Notes: a model not told the origin generated them from the sequence alone. A DNA stretch of 64,000 nucleotides from Melitaea cinxia (GCF_905220565.1 NC_059401.1:3745001-3809000), one strand, 5' to 3'; shown: positions 20,721-31,985, counted from the first letter of the stretch. Made by a program: numbers and translations.

Positions 20721-20900
20721 AATATTATAAATGAGAATGTAAGTTTGTTTGTTACGCTTTCACGCGAAAACTACTTAACCGATCATCATGAAACTTTGTA
20801 CACATATTCTTGAAGTTATAAGAAGTAACGGAGGATACATTTTACTAAATAAAATTAAAATATACAATACAAGCGAAGCCGCTGGAAAAATCTACTATGG
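20721..20900 (+). repeat. Second TE remnant abutting the Helitron-like unit
   Basis: Starts 'aatattataaatgagaatgt' with 'actacttaaccgatcatcat' inside and ends near 'acaagcgaagccgctgg', phrases typical of insect non-autonomous elements. No second copy is present in the window. Confidence 0.35.
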
Positions 20901-20944
20901 CTACATTTGTAATATTTTGTGTCCATAGGATTACAAACGTTAAT

Positions 20945-21065
20945 AATAAATAAATAAATAATTCTTTATTTCAGGTAACAATCATGAAAATTATTCTTAC
21001 AGTGGATAAAAATTAACACGAATAAAAGTTAAAATGACAACAATTTTACAATTACAATAATAATA
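20945..21065 (-). mobile_element. Probable LINE 3' tail, inverted
   Basis: An AAAT run followed by 'ttctttatttcaggtaacaa' is the layout expected of an inverted LINE 3' end with its tail. No coding part remains. Confidence 0.35.
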
Positions 21066-22139
21066 ACTTTGTAACGTAGATGAATTTTTTCTTCTTGGCC
21101 TTGACATTTTCGTTTTGCTCCTTACGGAAGGAAATCTTTTAAAATTGTCCATTTTTGGAATTAAATTTTATTTTGTAACCTGTTTCTGATATAATTATTT
21201 CCTTATATGATAATAGTTGAAAACTCTATTAGTCAAATTAGTATAATACAGGATTTGAATAATTTTCCCATATAGAATTACAAGATTATCATAAGATGTT
21301 GACGATGTCAATCAAAACCAACGGATTAGATTGTGTTCATATAATAACTAAGAGACTCAAAGCCTAAACAAACATCTCATACAACAAAACAAAACTTAAA
21401 CGCTGAAGGATATGAGAAAATCTGAAACGCAATTAAATTTCTTGTTATATTCTCAAATGCCAATCATTCAACCGTAAATTCAAAGTAGTTTTGAATATAT
21501 ATATTCAATTTGAAAGTTGCTAGCTCCTTTCTGTGTTTAAATGTTCGATATAATTGCAGATTAAAAAAACCTAAGATTATTTAAGCAAGTTTTTATCGTG
21601 GAAACATTTTTTTTTTGTCGTAGAAATATTATTCAAACTTTATCAAGAGTTCTGTAACGTTATGTGTGTCTAAGATTAAAAGTATAAAGCCTGTGACACA
21701 CGAATTATTTACAGGTGGCCGTAACTGAACACGTCAGTGTTGACATACTTATGGACGTTGTCAGGTGATAAATAAAATTCTTCAAAGATTGCACACTACG
21801 ATATTTCTTAATAGCGAGGCTTGAGATATATTTAGATGAGGATGACATATATTTAGTCATATATTTTATACACCTTGTTTAAGAAACCTAATTTAAGAAA
21901 TTTTTGTATCGATTTTCCATCAACAAAATACTATTTTTCTTCCTTAACTACAAATACTCTAGACTATAGTATAATAAAAATTTAGACTTTGACAGGGGAC
22001 GACACCATGCATATGAATGTCAAAGAATTCATTGTAATACGAAACTTTGAATAGTTACGAGTGCTGCAAAGGACACTATAGACGGCGCCACGGTCGCTTA
22101 GACCGAATATAAAATCATCATTTCAAAAATTTCGATCTA
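21066..22139. other. Non-coding DNA, nothing recognised
   Basis: AT-rich, no credible exons; 22080-22110 is a short CpG-bearing stretch before the SINE. Confidence 0.45.
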
Positions 22140-22290
22140 GCGGGTACATCGTTCTATAGCTTAATTGGCTAAAGCACCGACAGGGTAAGTCGGAGATGCA
22201 GGTTTGATCCACGCTGGAACGGTCGATTTTTGATATGATATTAAAAAATGTTTAGAATTCCTACTGTGTGGGTAACACAAAAATAAATCG
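22140..22290 (+). mobile_element. tRNA-derived SINE, family F
   Basis: The tRNA-like head has box A (TAGCTTAATTGGCTAAAG) and box B (GGTTTGATCC), followed by 'GGTCGATTTTTGATATGATA', a TTTAGAATT body and 'aacacaaaaataaatcg'. The same body occurs inverted at 16.2 kb. The anticodon-arm region and shared tail show it is a SINE, not a working tRNA gene. Confidence 0.65.
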
Positions 22291-23295
22291 TAAGAATCCA
22301 CAAGTTTATAGTCATCATATAACTATAGTTGCGTTAAATTACCCTCCCTTTTTCGGCTTTTCATCCATGAAGTCGAACTACATCAACCACGATGCTAGCA
22401 GAAGGACAAGTTAATGGCCTGCATAACTGATCCTGGAGCTGCTCTTAATCCGTGTCGGATATGGCTGTTACGAAGGTTTTAGTAGGTAGCCTCAGCTTCC
22501 TTGGGCTTCGTCTTCAGATAGATATCTATGAAGCTTTCTTCTGCGTAAACGGAAAAAGAAAATATATTTTTAGGATTAGATCACAGCGAAATAATTTTTA
22601 CACACACGGTCGTTTGATCTAAGTCTAGGCAACTTAATGGCTGTGTTTTAAAAAATAGCATAGTTACGTACAGATTTACGATAAAAAAGAAAGTATATAC
22701 ATTTACCAATATTATGCGGTACGAGCCAGTAAAGTCGATATTGAGACATCGTCTATCGGTTTAATCATAATTTATTTGTTTATATATTTATCACGATAGG
22801 TTTGATTATCCTTGCATTCTCAACACTCAACTAACCGTAGGATCTATGACATTACGTCTCTTGCGACTATAATTATTAGGTACAACAGGAAAATGTTCCG
22901 CACAGCTGCTCAGCGTGAAATGAACGGGTACAGAAATAACTACATCCATATCTCCTGTCTTCTCTCTGAATGCAAACAGAATACAGAAAATTTGTAGAAA
23001 TTGATGGAAAAATGTAGAAGTTATAAGAAATTATTTTTGTCAATTTCAATGTTTTTAAAGATTCTTTGCTTCGTTTTGTTCATTCCTAGATATTCTCGTA
23101 TTTTATTTGCAAAACGTGTTGAATCTATAATTTGATTGATGTAAATTAACTTACATCGATTTCAGCGGTTGATCCTTAGATTGGCATCTTCATATTATTA
23201 GCCGCTGTATCTTTTTGAATCTTCTACGTCTTAAGATAGTAAAAAATTTGAAAATTTGAACTATTTATTTAGACATATTCCAATTCTATTTATTA
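22291..23295. other. Non-coding DNA with a small SINE scrap
   Basis: About 22600-22660 ('acacacggtcg', 'gcaacttaatggctgtgtt') is a scrap of the family G SINE seen at 35.1 and 51.1 kb. Otherwise nothing is recognised; a 61-codon frame at 22812-22997 has no support. Confidence 0.4.
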
Positions 23296-23586
23296 CTAGC
23301 TGACCCGGCGAACTTCGTATCGCCTAACACAAACTTTATCGTATGATATTAAAGTTCAAATTGACTCTTATTATCACAAATCTTTTGTATGGGAGTAAAG
23401 AAAACTGTTGTTTTTAGAGTTTTTCAGGAAATTTAATTTTTTTTTTTTTAGAATTTTCTCTCTCCGTAAGAACCATCCTCGTACTTCAAGGAATATTTTT
23501 AAAAAAGAATTAGCGAAATCGGTCCAACCGTTCTTGAGTTTTGCGCTTAGCAACACATTCAGCGACTCATTTTTATATTATAGATT
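23296..23586 (-). mobile_element. Helitron-like element, inverted
   Basis: Begins CTAGCTGACCCGGCGAACTT on the + strand, which is the reversed CTAG-type 3' end, and carries the phrase 'gaaatcggtccaaccgttct' near its far end. No ORF of note; frames of ~60 codons on both strands are incidental. Confidence 0.5.
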
Positions 23587-24391
23587 TACTGAATAAAACA
23601 AATATACAAGAATATGTATTTAAAAAAATACCGTTTATAGGCTTAAAATATTATCTTTAAAAGAAAATATTATTTTTAACAAAACAAAAACGAAAACTTA
23701 TTTATGAGCAATTAAATTTCATTTGATATTGCGTTTCTATCTAGAATAATATCTTAAAATTGTATTTCATAAAATTAATGAAAACTAGTTTTCATTATTT
23801 TGACTATAATTTTGTTTTGGTTTAAAACCGAAACAGTGAAACACGTTTTTTTTCTTCAATAACGCGTAGAATAGAGAAGACACAAAGTAAATTAATATCA
23901 GTGTGGCTGAGATAACAGTCTCAAATAATAATGGTTATATATGAAATAATCAGATTTTCATTGGTAAACCTTATTCTGGAGTAATTACTAGAACAATTGT
24001 TAGCATTATTTGTTTGCTTTCAAAATTAGTTTATTTTAAAATCATATTCAAGTTCTTTCGACAATTTTATTTTACGCTATTATTCTGTTACCATGAAAAC
24101 AAAAACAAACAAGAAACTAAAAAATAAAACAAAAAAATAAATAAAAAACAAAATTAACAAATAATGGAATTAGCGCGGTTAAGACAAAAAGACAATAGTT
24201 ACGTCAACTACAGATGCGTGAAAAAACCGAAAAATAATTACAAGTTAATTTATTTAGACAAAAAAATTACAACTTAAACTTATTGTTTTAATTTCATCTT
24301 TTTCTGCTTTTCCGTCCGATGACTGGAGTTTGAGCTTTATCCCATCGAGGGATTTTTTTATAGCAAGATCTTTCTGTGTTTGTGTGTCTTT
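23587..24391. other. Non-coding AT-rich DNA
   Basis: Nothing recognised. Confidence 0.5.
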
Positions 24392-24463
24392 TTCTATCTA
24401 TCTATCTAATATCTATCTACCTATCTATCTACCTATCTATCTGCCTATCTATCTACTATCTAA
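24392..24463. repeat. (CTAT)n-type microsatellite
   Basis: CTAT/CTAC/CTGC tetranucleotide units with several interruptions. Confidence 0.9.
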
Positions 24464-24554
24464 GAATTGGCGACGCGTCAGCGCAACGATCACATCGCTG
24501 GATAACGGGCCCCCGACAGAGGCGTGAAACCTAGTTGGGGCCGTTGAGTGTGAG

Positions 24555-24740
24555 ACGTTTATATGTATTATTTATTTTATTTATTTATTCTCAATGTACA
24601 CCAAAATATAGACAAATATAAAGATAGGTATAATACAAGATGTACAAAGGCGATCTTATCGCTAAATAGCGATTTCTTCCAGATAACCTTTGGGTACTGG
24701 ACATGATACAGTAGCAGCGGTTAGAAGTGTGCACATATTA
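24555..24740 (-). mobile_element. LINE 3' end fragment, inverted
   Basis: Near-copy of 39251-39430. The minus strand reads the 3' UTR hairpin region (ATCGCTATTTAGCGAT after TTATCTGGAAGAA) and ends in a tail of AAAT units. No coding sequence remains. Confidence 0.7.
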
Positions 24741-25382
24741 AGGAGGACAAATCAGTAATAAATAACGTTAAGCATATTGAAATATATGTAAATACTAAAA
24801 TTTGATTTTTTTTTTGTTTTTATTTTATAGAGATTTTCATTAATAGTTTTTCATTCATTTTTTCCTTCAATGTTTTCAATTTAAAAAAAAAATCGTACAA
24901 TTATTTTTTTTAGATAAAACGCATAATTGTGATGATATCGCATGCAATACGTATCATACAAAATCGTGTTTGCTCACTCATCCATTCATTTTCTGATTTA
25001 TCTTTTCACTGTCTTTACACAATTTTAATCAAATATAGATACTATTATGAGAAATCCTTAATTTTCAGTTTCATTTCAATCACTAGAAAAAAATTGAACC
25101 CTTTAATATTACCCTTTTCTTTTCTATTTTTTTTTTCAAAGTTACAAAACAAATGGATAGTCAATGATAATAATTTACCTACTTAGTAGTTCGAGAACAG
25201 TATTAAGAACTTTAGTAGTGTACATCTGTAAGGTAGAGTTCGGGTGAGGGTCGGTTGTCGGTTTTGGGTCCGCCAAATCCTTAACCTCCCAAGGAACTGG
25301 CTAGGACGTCACCACAGGAATATAATACTATAAGAAAGCTGTAATGTTTGACTATGACCATTTGTAAGTGTGATATACTTTC
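24741..25382. other. Non-coding DNA
   Basis: AT-rich up to 25195. 25205-25320 is GC-richer ('gggtgagggtcggttgtcgg') and may be a repeat scrap. An 85-codon plus-strand frame at 24929-25186 has no recognisable domain. Confidence 0.4.
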
Positions 25383-25745
25383 CTAGCCGGGCGGGCTCGA
25401 GATTATGAGAAAGATATGCTGCTGCAATGCCATGTCATGGATTGTACCTGTTGCGCTGGCGGTTGCGTGTTCGATCCCTGCACATGACAAACATTTGTAT
25501 TGGCCATACAGGTGTTTGCCGTGGTCTGGGTGTTTGTGCATTCCTTGTGGGTCTCCCCACCGTGCCTCGGAGAGCACGTTAAGCCGTCGGGCCCGTTTAT
25601 TATCATGTACACCTGATAGCAATTGTTACTCATAGTATATATATATCCGCCAACCCGCATCGGAGCAGCGTGGTGGATTAAGTTCTGATCCTTCTCCTAC
25701 ATGGGGAAAGAGGCCTATGCCCAGTAGTGGGATATTACAGACTGA
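25383..25745 (+). mobile_element. Composite tRNA-derived SINE
   Basis: The head (about 25440-25545; box-B-like GTTCGATCCC, then 'gtggtctgggtgtttgtgc') belongs to the type seen at 398 and 55.48 kb, while the body from 'tccccaccgtgcctcgga' to 'agtgggatattacag' belongs to family B. It abuts the LINE that follows. Confidence 0.55.
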
Positions 25746-26553
25746 AGTGTATGCTGCTGCAACCTGCCCCAATAAAATAGACATATATAGATGGAGTAAC
25801 TCCTACGGATTAAACATTAATCCCTCAAAATGTCAAGTCATTATTATCGGTACTCCTAAGCTTGTGTGTCGAATAGATTGGTCACTTATACCACCAGTCG
25901 TTTATAACAACGCCGTAATCAGTTACAGTGACAAAGTCAAAAACCTCGGAATTATCTTCGATAGACATCTTTCTTGGGCACCTCAGCTGAGTGAGATGAG
26001 CCGTAAACTATTAGCAGCTTTCGGATCACTGCGACGACTGCAATATTTCCTCCCTTTGCCTACCAAAATTACGTTAGCACAGTCACTCCTTCTACCAATC
26101 CTTGACTATGCTGACACTTGCTATCTTGATCTTAAAGAGCAATTAAATAAGCTTGAGCGCCTTCAAAATCTTTGCATACGGTTCATATTTGGTCTTCGCA
26201 AATATGACCACGTTTCCGAATTTCGCAATTGTTTCAAGTGGCTTCCGATTCGCTTTCGCAGGAATACTCACATACTCTCGCTACTATATTGTATACTTTT
26301 TCATTCTGATACACATCTGTACCTTAAGGAGCGTTTCAAGTATCTTTGTAATTCACACGAACGCACCCTTAGATCTGAGTCTACTTTGATGCTCGAAACT
26401 CCAGCTCACACTACTTCTTTTTACTCCAATTCTTTTTCAGTTAAAGCTGTTCAACTTTGGAACGCTCTACCTCTTCCTATAAAACAAGCCCAATCCCTGT
26501 CTTGCTTTAAAAAATACCTCAAGGCGCACTATTTGTCACTTAGTGCGTCATAA
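25746..26553 (+). pseudogene. C-terminal part of LINE reverse transcriptase
   Basis: About 268 codons of an uninterrupted frame ending in TAA at 26551-26553; the codons before 25746 derive from the adjoining SINE. Visible motifs include GLNINPSKCQVI (RT motif after the catalytic box), VKNLGIIFDRHLSW (the thumb-proximal LG motif), LLLPILDYAD, LERLQNLCIRFIFGLR and the C-terminal SVKAVQLWNALPLPIKQ. The catalytic YADD box and the endonuclease are missing, so it cannot support transposition. The 37.6-kb fragment is a related C-terminus. Comparison points to the Jockey/CR1 assemblage; finer classification needs a search. Confidence 0.8.
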
Positions 26554-26652
26554 TTGTTTTTTTTTTGTCTCTGCATAACATAATGTAGGAGTATTGCTTC
26601 ACTTGTATTTTGTATTCTATGCTTTTATCCATATTCTGTGTATGTATGTATG

Positions 26653-26662
26653 TGTATATATA

Positions 26663-26747
<85 letters not shown>
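26653..26747. repeat. (AT)n microsatellite within LINE 3' UTR
   Basis: Long TA/GT-to-AT run; open frames of poly-(Ile-Tyr) on both strands here are artefacts. Confidence 0.95.
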
Positions 26748-26750
<3 letters not shown>

Positions 26751-27036
26751 TTTTATGTATGTATCTATGTATGTATGTATTGTTCTGTATATGTGTGTAT
26801 TTGTACTCGATAGTTGATATTGTTCTACGTGACACTAATTGTCACTTCTCTGTGTACACTTCCCTACCGCTTTTTCACTACGCTGTGTCCTATATGCCCA
26901 AAGGTTGTCTGGAAGAGATCGCTACTCTAGCGATAAGACCGCCTTTGTACACTGTTTTTTTTTTATTTGTAATATGTTATTGTGTTGATCGTCGTTGTCT
27001 ACAATAAAGAGTATCTATCTATCTATCTATCTATCT

Positions 27037-27859
27037 CAAATAATTATTTCAAATTGCATCATAAGAATCTTAATACGTATTGATTATTATTATTTATTGA
27101 CATTTATAGCCCTTCAGATTAACGGCTAGACAGTGAAATGCTTAATCCGATTTAACATTTTTTGAAAGGTTTATGTAAATTTGAAATAAAATTATAATTA
27201 AATTAAAGAGATTTTTTTTTTATTTTTTGTAAATATGATTCAATAAATGTATTCGGTATTCTCGTAATAAGTGGATGATACCTATTTCAATTTTTATTTT
27301 TATTTCGTACTATTGAAATATAAACGGAAATGATTCAGTTTCTATAAGAAACAATTAACAAGACCCTTTCTCAAAGTTTGATATAACAGTGACGGTCAGT
27401 GAGCATCGCAGCTATAATTACCTATCTCGTGTTTTTAATTCACTAAGACTCATTTCCATAAAACTGCAGGCAGTGTAGCGTGGCGCGGACGCACTAGTAC
27501 TGGTCGGTGCTAGTGTTGGCAGCTAACTTGTTTGTTTATCGATATCAATCTTGTAATAGGTACCTACTATTTTTGTTAGACTTACGAAAAAAAATTTTTT
27601 TTTTTTGTACTTCTAAATAGCTTTGACATATTTGCTGATTATTTAAAAAAGTAAATCTTAAATAGTCTAAAAAGTAGAATAATTAAATATATTTTCCAAT
27701 TAAGCTCTTGATAAAATAATTGAAAAAATATAAAACGTTTGATGGAAAACGTCTTATCAATTAGTACTATTCACATAAAAACGACGACAGTATTTACCTT
27801 TTATTTTGTAACATAGAATTAACATAATGAGTATTTTATCAAAACTCATTTCCACTAAT
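27037..27859. other. Non-coding AT-rich DNA
   Basis: A small CpG-bearing stretch (27475-27515, 'gtggcgcggacgcactagta') stands out; nothing else is recognised. Confidence 0.4.
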
Positions 27860-28080
27860 CACCTCCGCGCATCACTATAGCGCACACCTTCCGTTGTCAG
27901 TCCTACGTGCTAAGCGCATGCGCGCGACCGTCTTGTTCACCCGTTTCGCGCTAAAACGAAAATTAAATTTATATGGCAGTGGTGACCCGACCGTTTGGTG
28001 TTGTGACCAGTGCGAGAGTCGAAGGCGGCCACGGGAGGACTTCTCAAAATGGCTGGGTAATACCACTAATTGTATTTAAC
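27860..28080 (+). other. Possible LTR end plus retroelement leader
   Basis: A GC-rich block (CGCATGCGCGCGACCG about 27916-27931) ends in an AT-rich stretch followed by TGGCAGTGGTGACCCGACC at about 27973, resembling the LTR/primer-site junction of some insect gypsy elements. No internal coding region or second LTR is visible. Overlapping open frames of ~60 codons carry no domain. Confidence 0.3.
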
Positions 28081-29034
28081 AAGGTCAAAATAAGAAGTAT
28101 TTATTGTAAGGAAACAACACGTAACGATCTTTCAATACCATCTTGGACTTCATATTGTTTGACTATTGTTCGTAATTGACTTTTTATGTGAATATTCAAC
28201 TGTTTTTGTTATCTGTTTTTATTTCAAAAAGAACAATTTCAAATAAATTTATTGCGTAAGACGGAATGTTAAATAACTATGAAATTCGTCGTAAATATTG
28301 GTAGTAAATATTATCGTGCTACATTTTATTTTACTACCATGATTTTTTTTTGACGAATCTTAAGTAGGTTTTCGGTGTAACCTTTTTATTCGTTATTGAA
28401 TTCTATAATTAAATGCAATTTTTCTAGAATTTTTAATATCTAAATTTCTTTAAATATATCTATATTTTAGTAGTAGTCAATTCGTAGTTAAAGTAACTAG
28501 TTCTGAAGTTCGAATCGCGTTCGTGGCAACTGTTACAGTTTAAATATTTGTATGTGGGTGTGTAAATGTGTGTGTTTCGCTGTAAAGCACATTATTAATT
28601 ACGTTAATTAAATTCAAAAATTAAATGAAAATATTCATATTTATTATAAGTCTCCATTTTCTGTCTGCGATAGAGTAATTATAAAATTTTATAGTTTTTA
28701 TATGTACATGTTATAATTACTAATTTAAAGTTTTTATTATAATTAAAAGTTAAGATCTATTCAGTACTTTTGACTTCATCTGGGTAGAAATAATTGGCCC
28801 CTTTCTCTCTGTCTTTCTTTCTTGTATCTCTCTTAGACTTCTTAGGAATCAGTACATCCCTTTAAAGGTGATTTATCTAAAAAATCATAACGGTTTATTT
28901 CTAACAAATAATATAAACTAATAATATAAATTTCCTTATCTCTTTTTGAGTATTTAAGGCATCTCTAAAAAAGATGGTTTTTATAATAACACGATAACAC
29001 TAAATGGTACCCAGTCAAATCAGTCAAAAAAAAC
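28081..29034. other. Non-coding AT-rich DNA
   Basis: Nothing recognised; 28500-28590 has a degraded SINE-like phrase ('gttcgaatcgcgttcgtggc'). Confidence 0.4.
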
Positions 29035-29210
29035 CTTGTATAGATCCAAAAAATACACAAGAAACATAGACGCCCAAACTATGACAAAAGTATGAATGGC
29101 ATAAGACACAAAAAATGCTACTACATACGGTAAACAAGCCCGGGAAACACCCGTAACCATTAATGCGACGGTCAGTTACAGTAACCACTGCGCCAATTCG
29201 TGATACAATA
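29035..29210 (-). mobile_element. tRNA-derived SINE, inverted
   Basis: On the minus strand a box-A-like TTGGCGCAGTGGTTACTG and a degraded box B (GGTTACGGGTGTTTCCC region) precede the 'tagtttgggcgtct' tail. It is a SINE with a decayed head. Confidence 0.5.
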
Positions 29211-30383
29211 AAGGTTGTGTTGTAATACATATATAGTACCGTATAATATACATTCCGTATCTAGCAATGGTTGTTTTACTACAGGTAGTAGGTATGTTTT
29301 TAAGTAAAAATTACTCATAGTATACTTGTTAGTAGGTATTCGTTTGTTTACTTGAGCGCGTATTACGAATTATCATCAAATTTGTCGTGAAAATATAATT
29401 TATTAAACAAACAGTTCTTGCTTCACTGAAATATCTGACTCACTGATAATGTAAAAATAAACATAAGGTACTAATGATATGATAATATTTTAAATTTCGA
29501 ATTTATTTATATAGATACTTCATGACAGCCTCTGCCTTGAACAAAAAGGGCGCTGTATGTCAAAAGTCTAAAGGTGGACAATAATTGAGATAATAGTATA
29601 TATATCGAGCGAACGCAGCTCTTTACAACGCCTTTACAAATCTAATAAATATTTTAAAATTTTGTTTTATTCTATTTTTAATTTTAAGAAAAGAAAGATT
29701 CTATCTTTCATAGATAAAAGGAACTAAGAACAAAAAACAAATAAAAAAAACGAGACTACATCAAAGTTTTTTTATTCGTGAATCATGAGTGATTTTGTTT
29801 ATGTATCACCGGAAGACTTCCGTTTTGTCTAATTTAAATACATAATGCATAACTGTATATTTTGATTAGTGCACCGTTTAAGTAGTTGAGAGATTTTTCG
29901 AGTACTACTACTGTTTATTACTACGGCTTACTTTCCTATATACATACTCAAAACTCAAATTCTCAAAATTATTTACCTTGATTTGGGTCTATATTACAGC
30001 TCATAAATGCTTCGCCTTTGTGGATTTACAAGTTGCTTGAGTTGTGCTTTAGCTTGCCTAATTTATCGCGTGTTGCCTGATAACTTGTACTACAACTTGT
30101 AGTACAACGACTTTGTCCCTACAATGACTTATGATCATAGACAGATTTTTGGTCAACGCGATACCACAAAGATCGTCAAACGCCGTATTTGTTTTTATAT
30201 TCTAAAAACAAACTAATCTGAATCTTACATACAATAATTCAAATATCCTTATTGTAAAAGTAAAACTCTGTTGAAGATTAGGTAGGTTTATATGCCAATA
30301 ATTTTTTTATTAAAAGTCGAACCGCTAGATACGTCATTCATTTTGAATCTGCAATGCTTAGGTAACAATCATTTAATTCTATA
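29211..30383. other. Non-coding AT-rich DNA
   Basis: No credible coding segment or known repeat seen. Confidence 0.45.
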
Positions 30384-30430
30384 ACTACTACTACGGACTC
30401 TAATGTTATATTAGAGTCCGTAGTAGTAGT
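30384..30430. repeat. Perfect 21-bp hairpin
   Basis: ACTACTACTACGGACTCTAAT and its exact reverse complement flank the 5-nt loop GTTAT. It is not part of a repeat I can see elsewhere in the window. Confidence 0.85.
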
Positions 30431-30718
30431 GGTTTGTAGACACTAATAAAAAAGTAAGCAATTTAATTTGTAAATTATTTTAAATATTCAGAACTCTGAA
30501 GATAAGTGTTCTTTGAATGGTTTCGTTTTCAAAATTAAATTATAAAATTTTACAGACAACTGCAGTGTAATATTATATTAAAATGTGAAGGACTTTGAAC
30601 TGAGTTTTTTACTTAATCCAAACTATTATTTAAAAAAAAATAGTTCTTTTAAGGTCTTAATTAAAATTTTATATTATTATTAAGTTTAAAATAACAAGAC
30701 GATAATGAAAATATATAT

Positions 30719-31075
30719 AGGCGACCGCTTTGGTGTAATGGTTTGTGTGCGGTGTCGGCAACGCCTAAAACACCAACGGTCGCGGGTTCGACTCCCGCTC
30801 GGAGTGGATACTTGTGTTTATACAACTCATTTCCGGTCTGGTTGTTAGTCCTTGTGGGTGGGGGTGGATGCGGTGCCTCGGAGAGGACGTTAAGCTGTCG
30901 GTCCCAGTTGTTATCATGTACACCTGATAGCGATCGTTACTCATATTAGAAAATACATATATCCTCCAACCCACATTGGAGCAGTGTGGTGGATAAGCTC
31001 TGATCCTTCTCCTACATGGTAAAGAGGCCTATGGTATATTACAGGTATATGATGTAAATTACAGGCTGAAGCGAA
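30719..31075 (+). mobile_element. tRNA-derived SINE, family B, best copy
   Basis: Box A TTGGTGTAATGGTTTGTG and box B GGTTCGACTCC (about 30786) are both intact, giving a plausible RNA polymerase III promoter. The body follows with the GTGCCTCGGAGAG and 'tgatagcgatcgttactca' phrases. It ends with a short duplicated 'ttacagg' tail. Confidence 0.75.
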
Positions 31076-31116
31076 ATGAAATTATATACTTTAAATGAAA
31101 AATTAAAACAACGGAT

Positions 31117-31276
31117 TTAGGGCACAGCGGAAATATCCTGCTCACAATCTGGAGCAGCTCGACTGGGGAAGTACCTCGACCTTACAGAAGACATGTGTTG
31201 CAGGCGTTTATAGGCTACGATAATCGCTTACCATCAAGTGAGCCTTACGCTTGTTTGCTGACCTAGTTGTAAGAAA
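31117..31276 (-). repeat. Interspersed repeat family A, internally deleted
   Basis: Inverted copy with the middle ~100 bp missing between 'accttacagaag' and 'gttgcaggcg'. Confidence 0.6.
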
Positions 31277-31279
31277 AAA

Positions 31280-31720
31280 ATTATGACTGAAGCCAATTGT
31301 ATTGTATTGGGCTCGGTTTTTCGCATTTAGACGCAAAGGTGGTCCATTATGCGTGAAAAGAGGGCTGACTAGTTCAGCCAGCCCAGCTCCTTCCAGAAGC
31401 TCAGAAGCCTCCTGGGGCGTTCACAGGCTGGGATGGTAGCCCGGTGTGCGGCCACTCCCTCGATGTTGACGGTTAAGACTGAGCAGTCGGCACGCTAGGT
31501 GCGGTGATACTTCCGTGAGTATCGATTTAGACTGTCTACAGCCGGTTTGGTTTGCCCAAAGGGCATTGTGATTTGCACGTGTACGTTGCCTTACCCACGA
31601 ACGCAGTTGTCCAAATGGTAGCGGCAGTAGGATGGTTGGGCCGGCAACGTTTGTATTGGACCCCTGTGTTGCAAGCTCGTCGGCAGCATCGTTTCGGTGC
31701 TGACTGAAGCCAATCATCAT
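31280..31720 (-). pseudogene. LINE ORF2 RNase H/C-terminal fragment
   Basis: Minus-strand frame (31421-31723, about 100 codons) with HRNDAADELATQGS, the C-terminal RNase H signature of R1/Jockey-type LINEs (usually G-N-x-x-A-D-x-L-A), then 'LPFGQLRSWVRQRTRANHN' and SILTEVSPHLACRLLSLNRQ. The remaining ~140 bp downstream continue the protein with at least one in-frame stop. The catalytic DE-D residues upstream and the RT are absent. It abuts a family A repeat. It differs from the 25.7-kb LINE, which shows no RNase H. Confidence 0.7.
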
Positions 31721-31854
31721 CATTCAGAAACTGTCTGTTTCTGTAATTTTACTTTTTACGATTTTGCTTACTTAAGATAGAACACAAATGTACTCAAAAT
31801 TCTGTGTCTGTAGGCTAATTTATTCGCTTTAAATAAAGTGGGCCATCGTTGTTA

Positions 31855-31985
31855 CTTAGCTTAGCCACGTTATTTGACCAATTTAATCATAGTAAATCAG
31901 AACGCCAGTCTGACGGCCTACGTCAATTGGTTAATTTGAAGAAACCTTCTAATTTACTACCATTTAATTAGTCAAGCTAAGCGAC
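31855..31985. repeat. Imperfect ~130-bp inverted repeat
   Basis: AGCTTAGC..ATTTGACCAATTTAAT..AGTAAATCAGAA on the left pairs imperfectly with TTCTAATTTACT..ATTTAATTAGTC..AAGCTAAGC on the right, around a ~45-bp loop. It could be a small MITE or an RNA hairpin. Confidence 0.45.

Larger units (their letters stand above)
25746..27036 (+). mobile_element. 5'-truncated non-LTR retrotransposon (Jockey/CR1-like)
   Basis: A LINE stub: C-terminal RT ORF (to 26553), a ~450-bp 3' UTR containing a long (AT)n run and the family hairpin 'TGTCTGGAAGAGATCGCT...AGCGATAAGACCGCC' at about 26906-26945, then AATAAAGAG and a (TATC)n tail at about 27009-27036. Typical 5' truncation by incomplete reverse transcription. 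Confidence 0.8.

Noticed and set aside
22150..22215. Sequence resembling a tRNA gene
   Set aside because: The same head and tail occur elsewhere as a SINE, and the stems are not well paired.
24392..24463. Regularly spaced CTAT units considered as a CRISPR-like array
   Set aside because: Simple tetranucleotide microsatellite with no spacers, in a eukaryotic genome.
26594..27007. 137-codon frame rich in Ile/Tyr
   Set aside because: Arises from the (AT)n run in the LINE 3' UTR.
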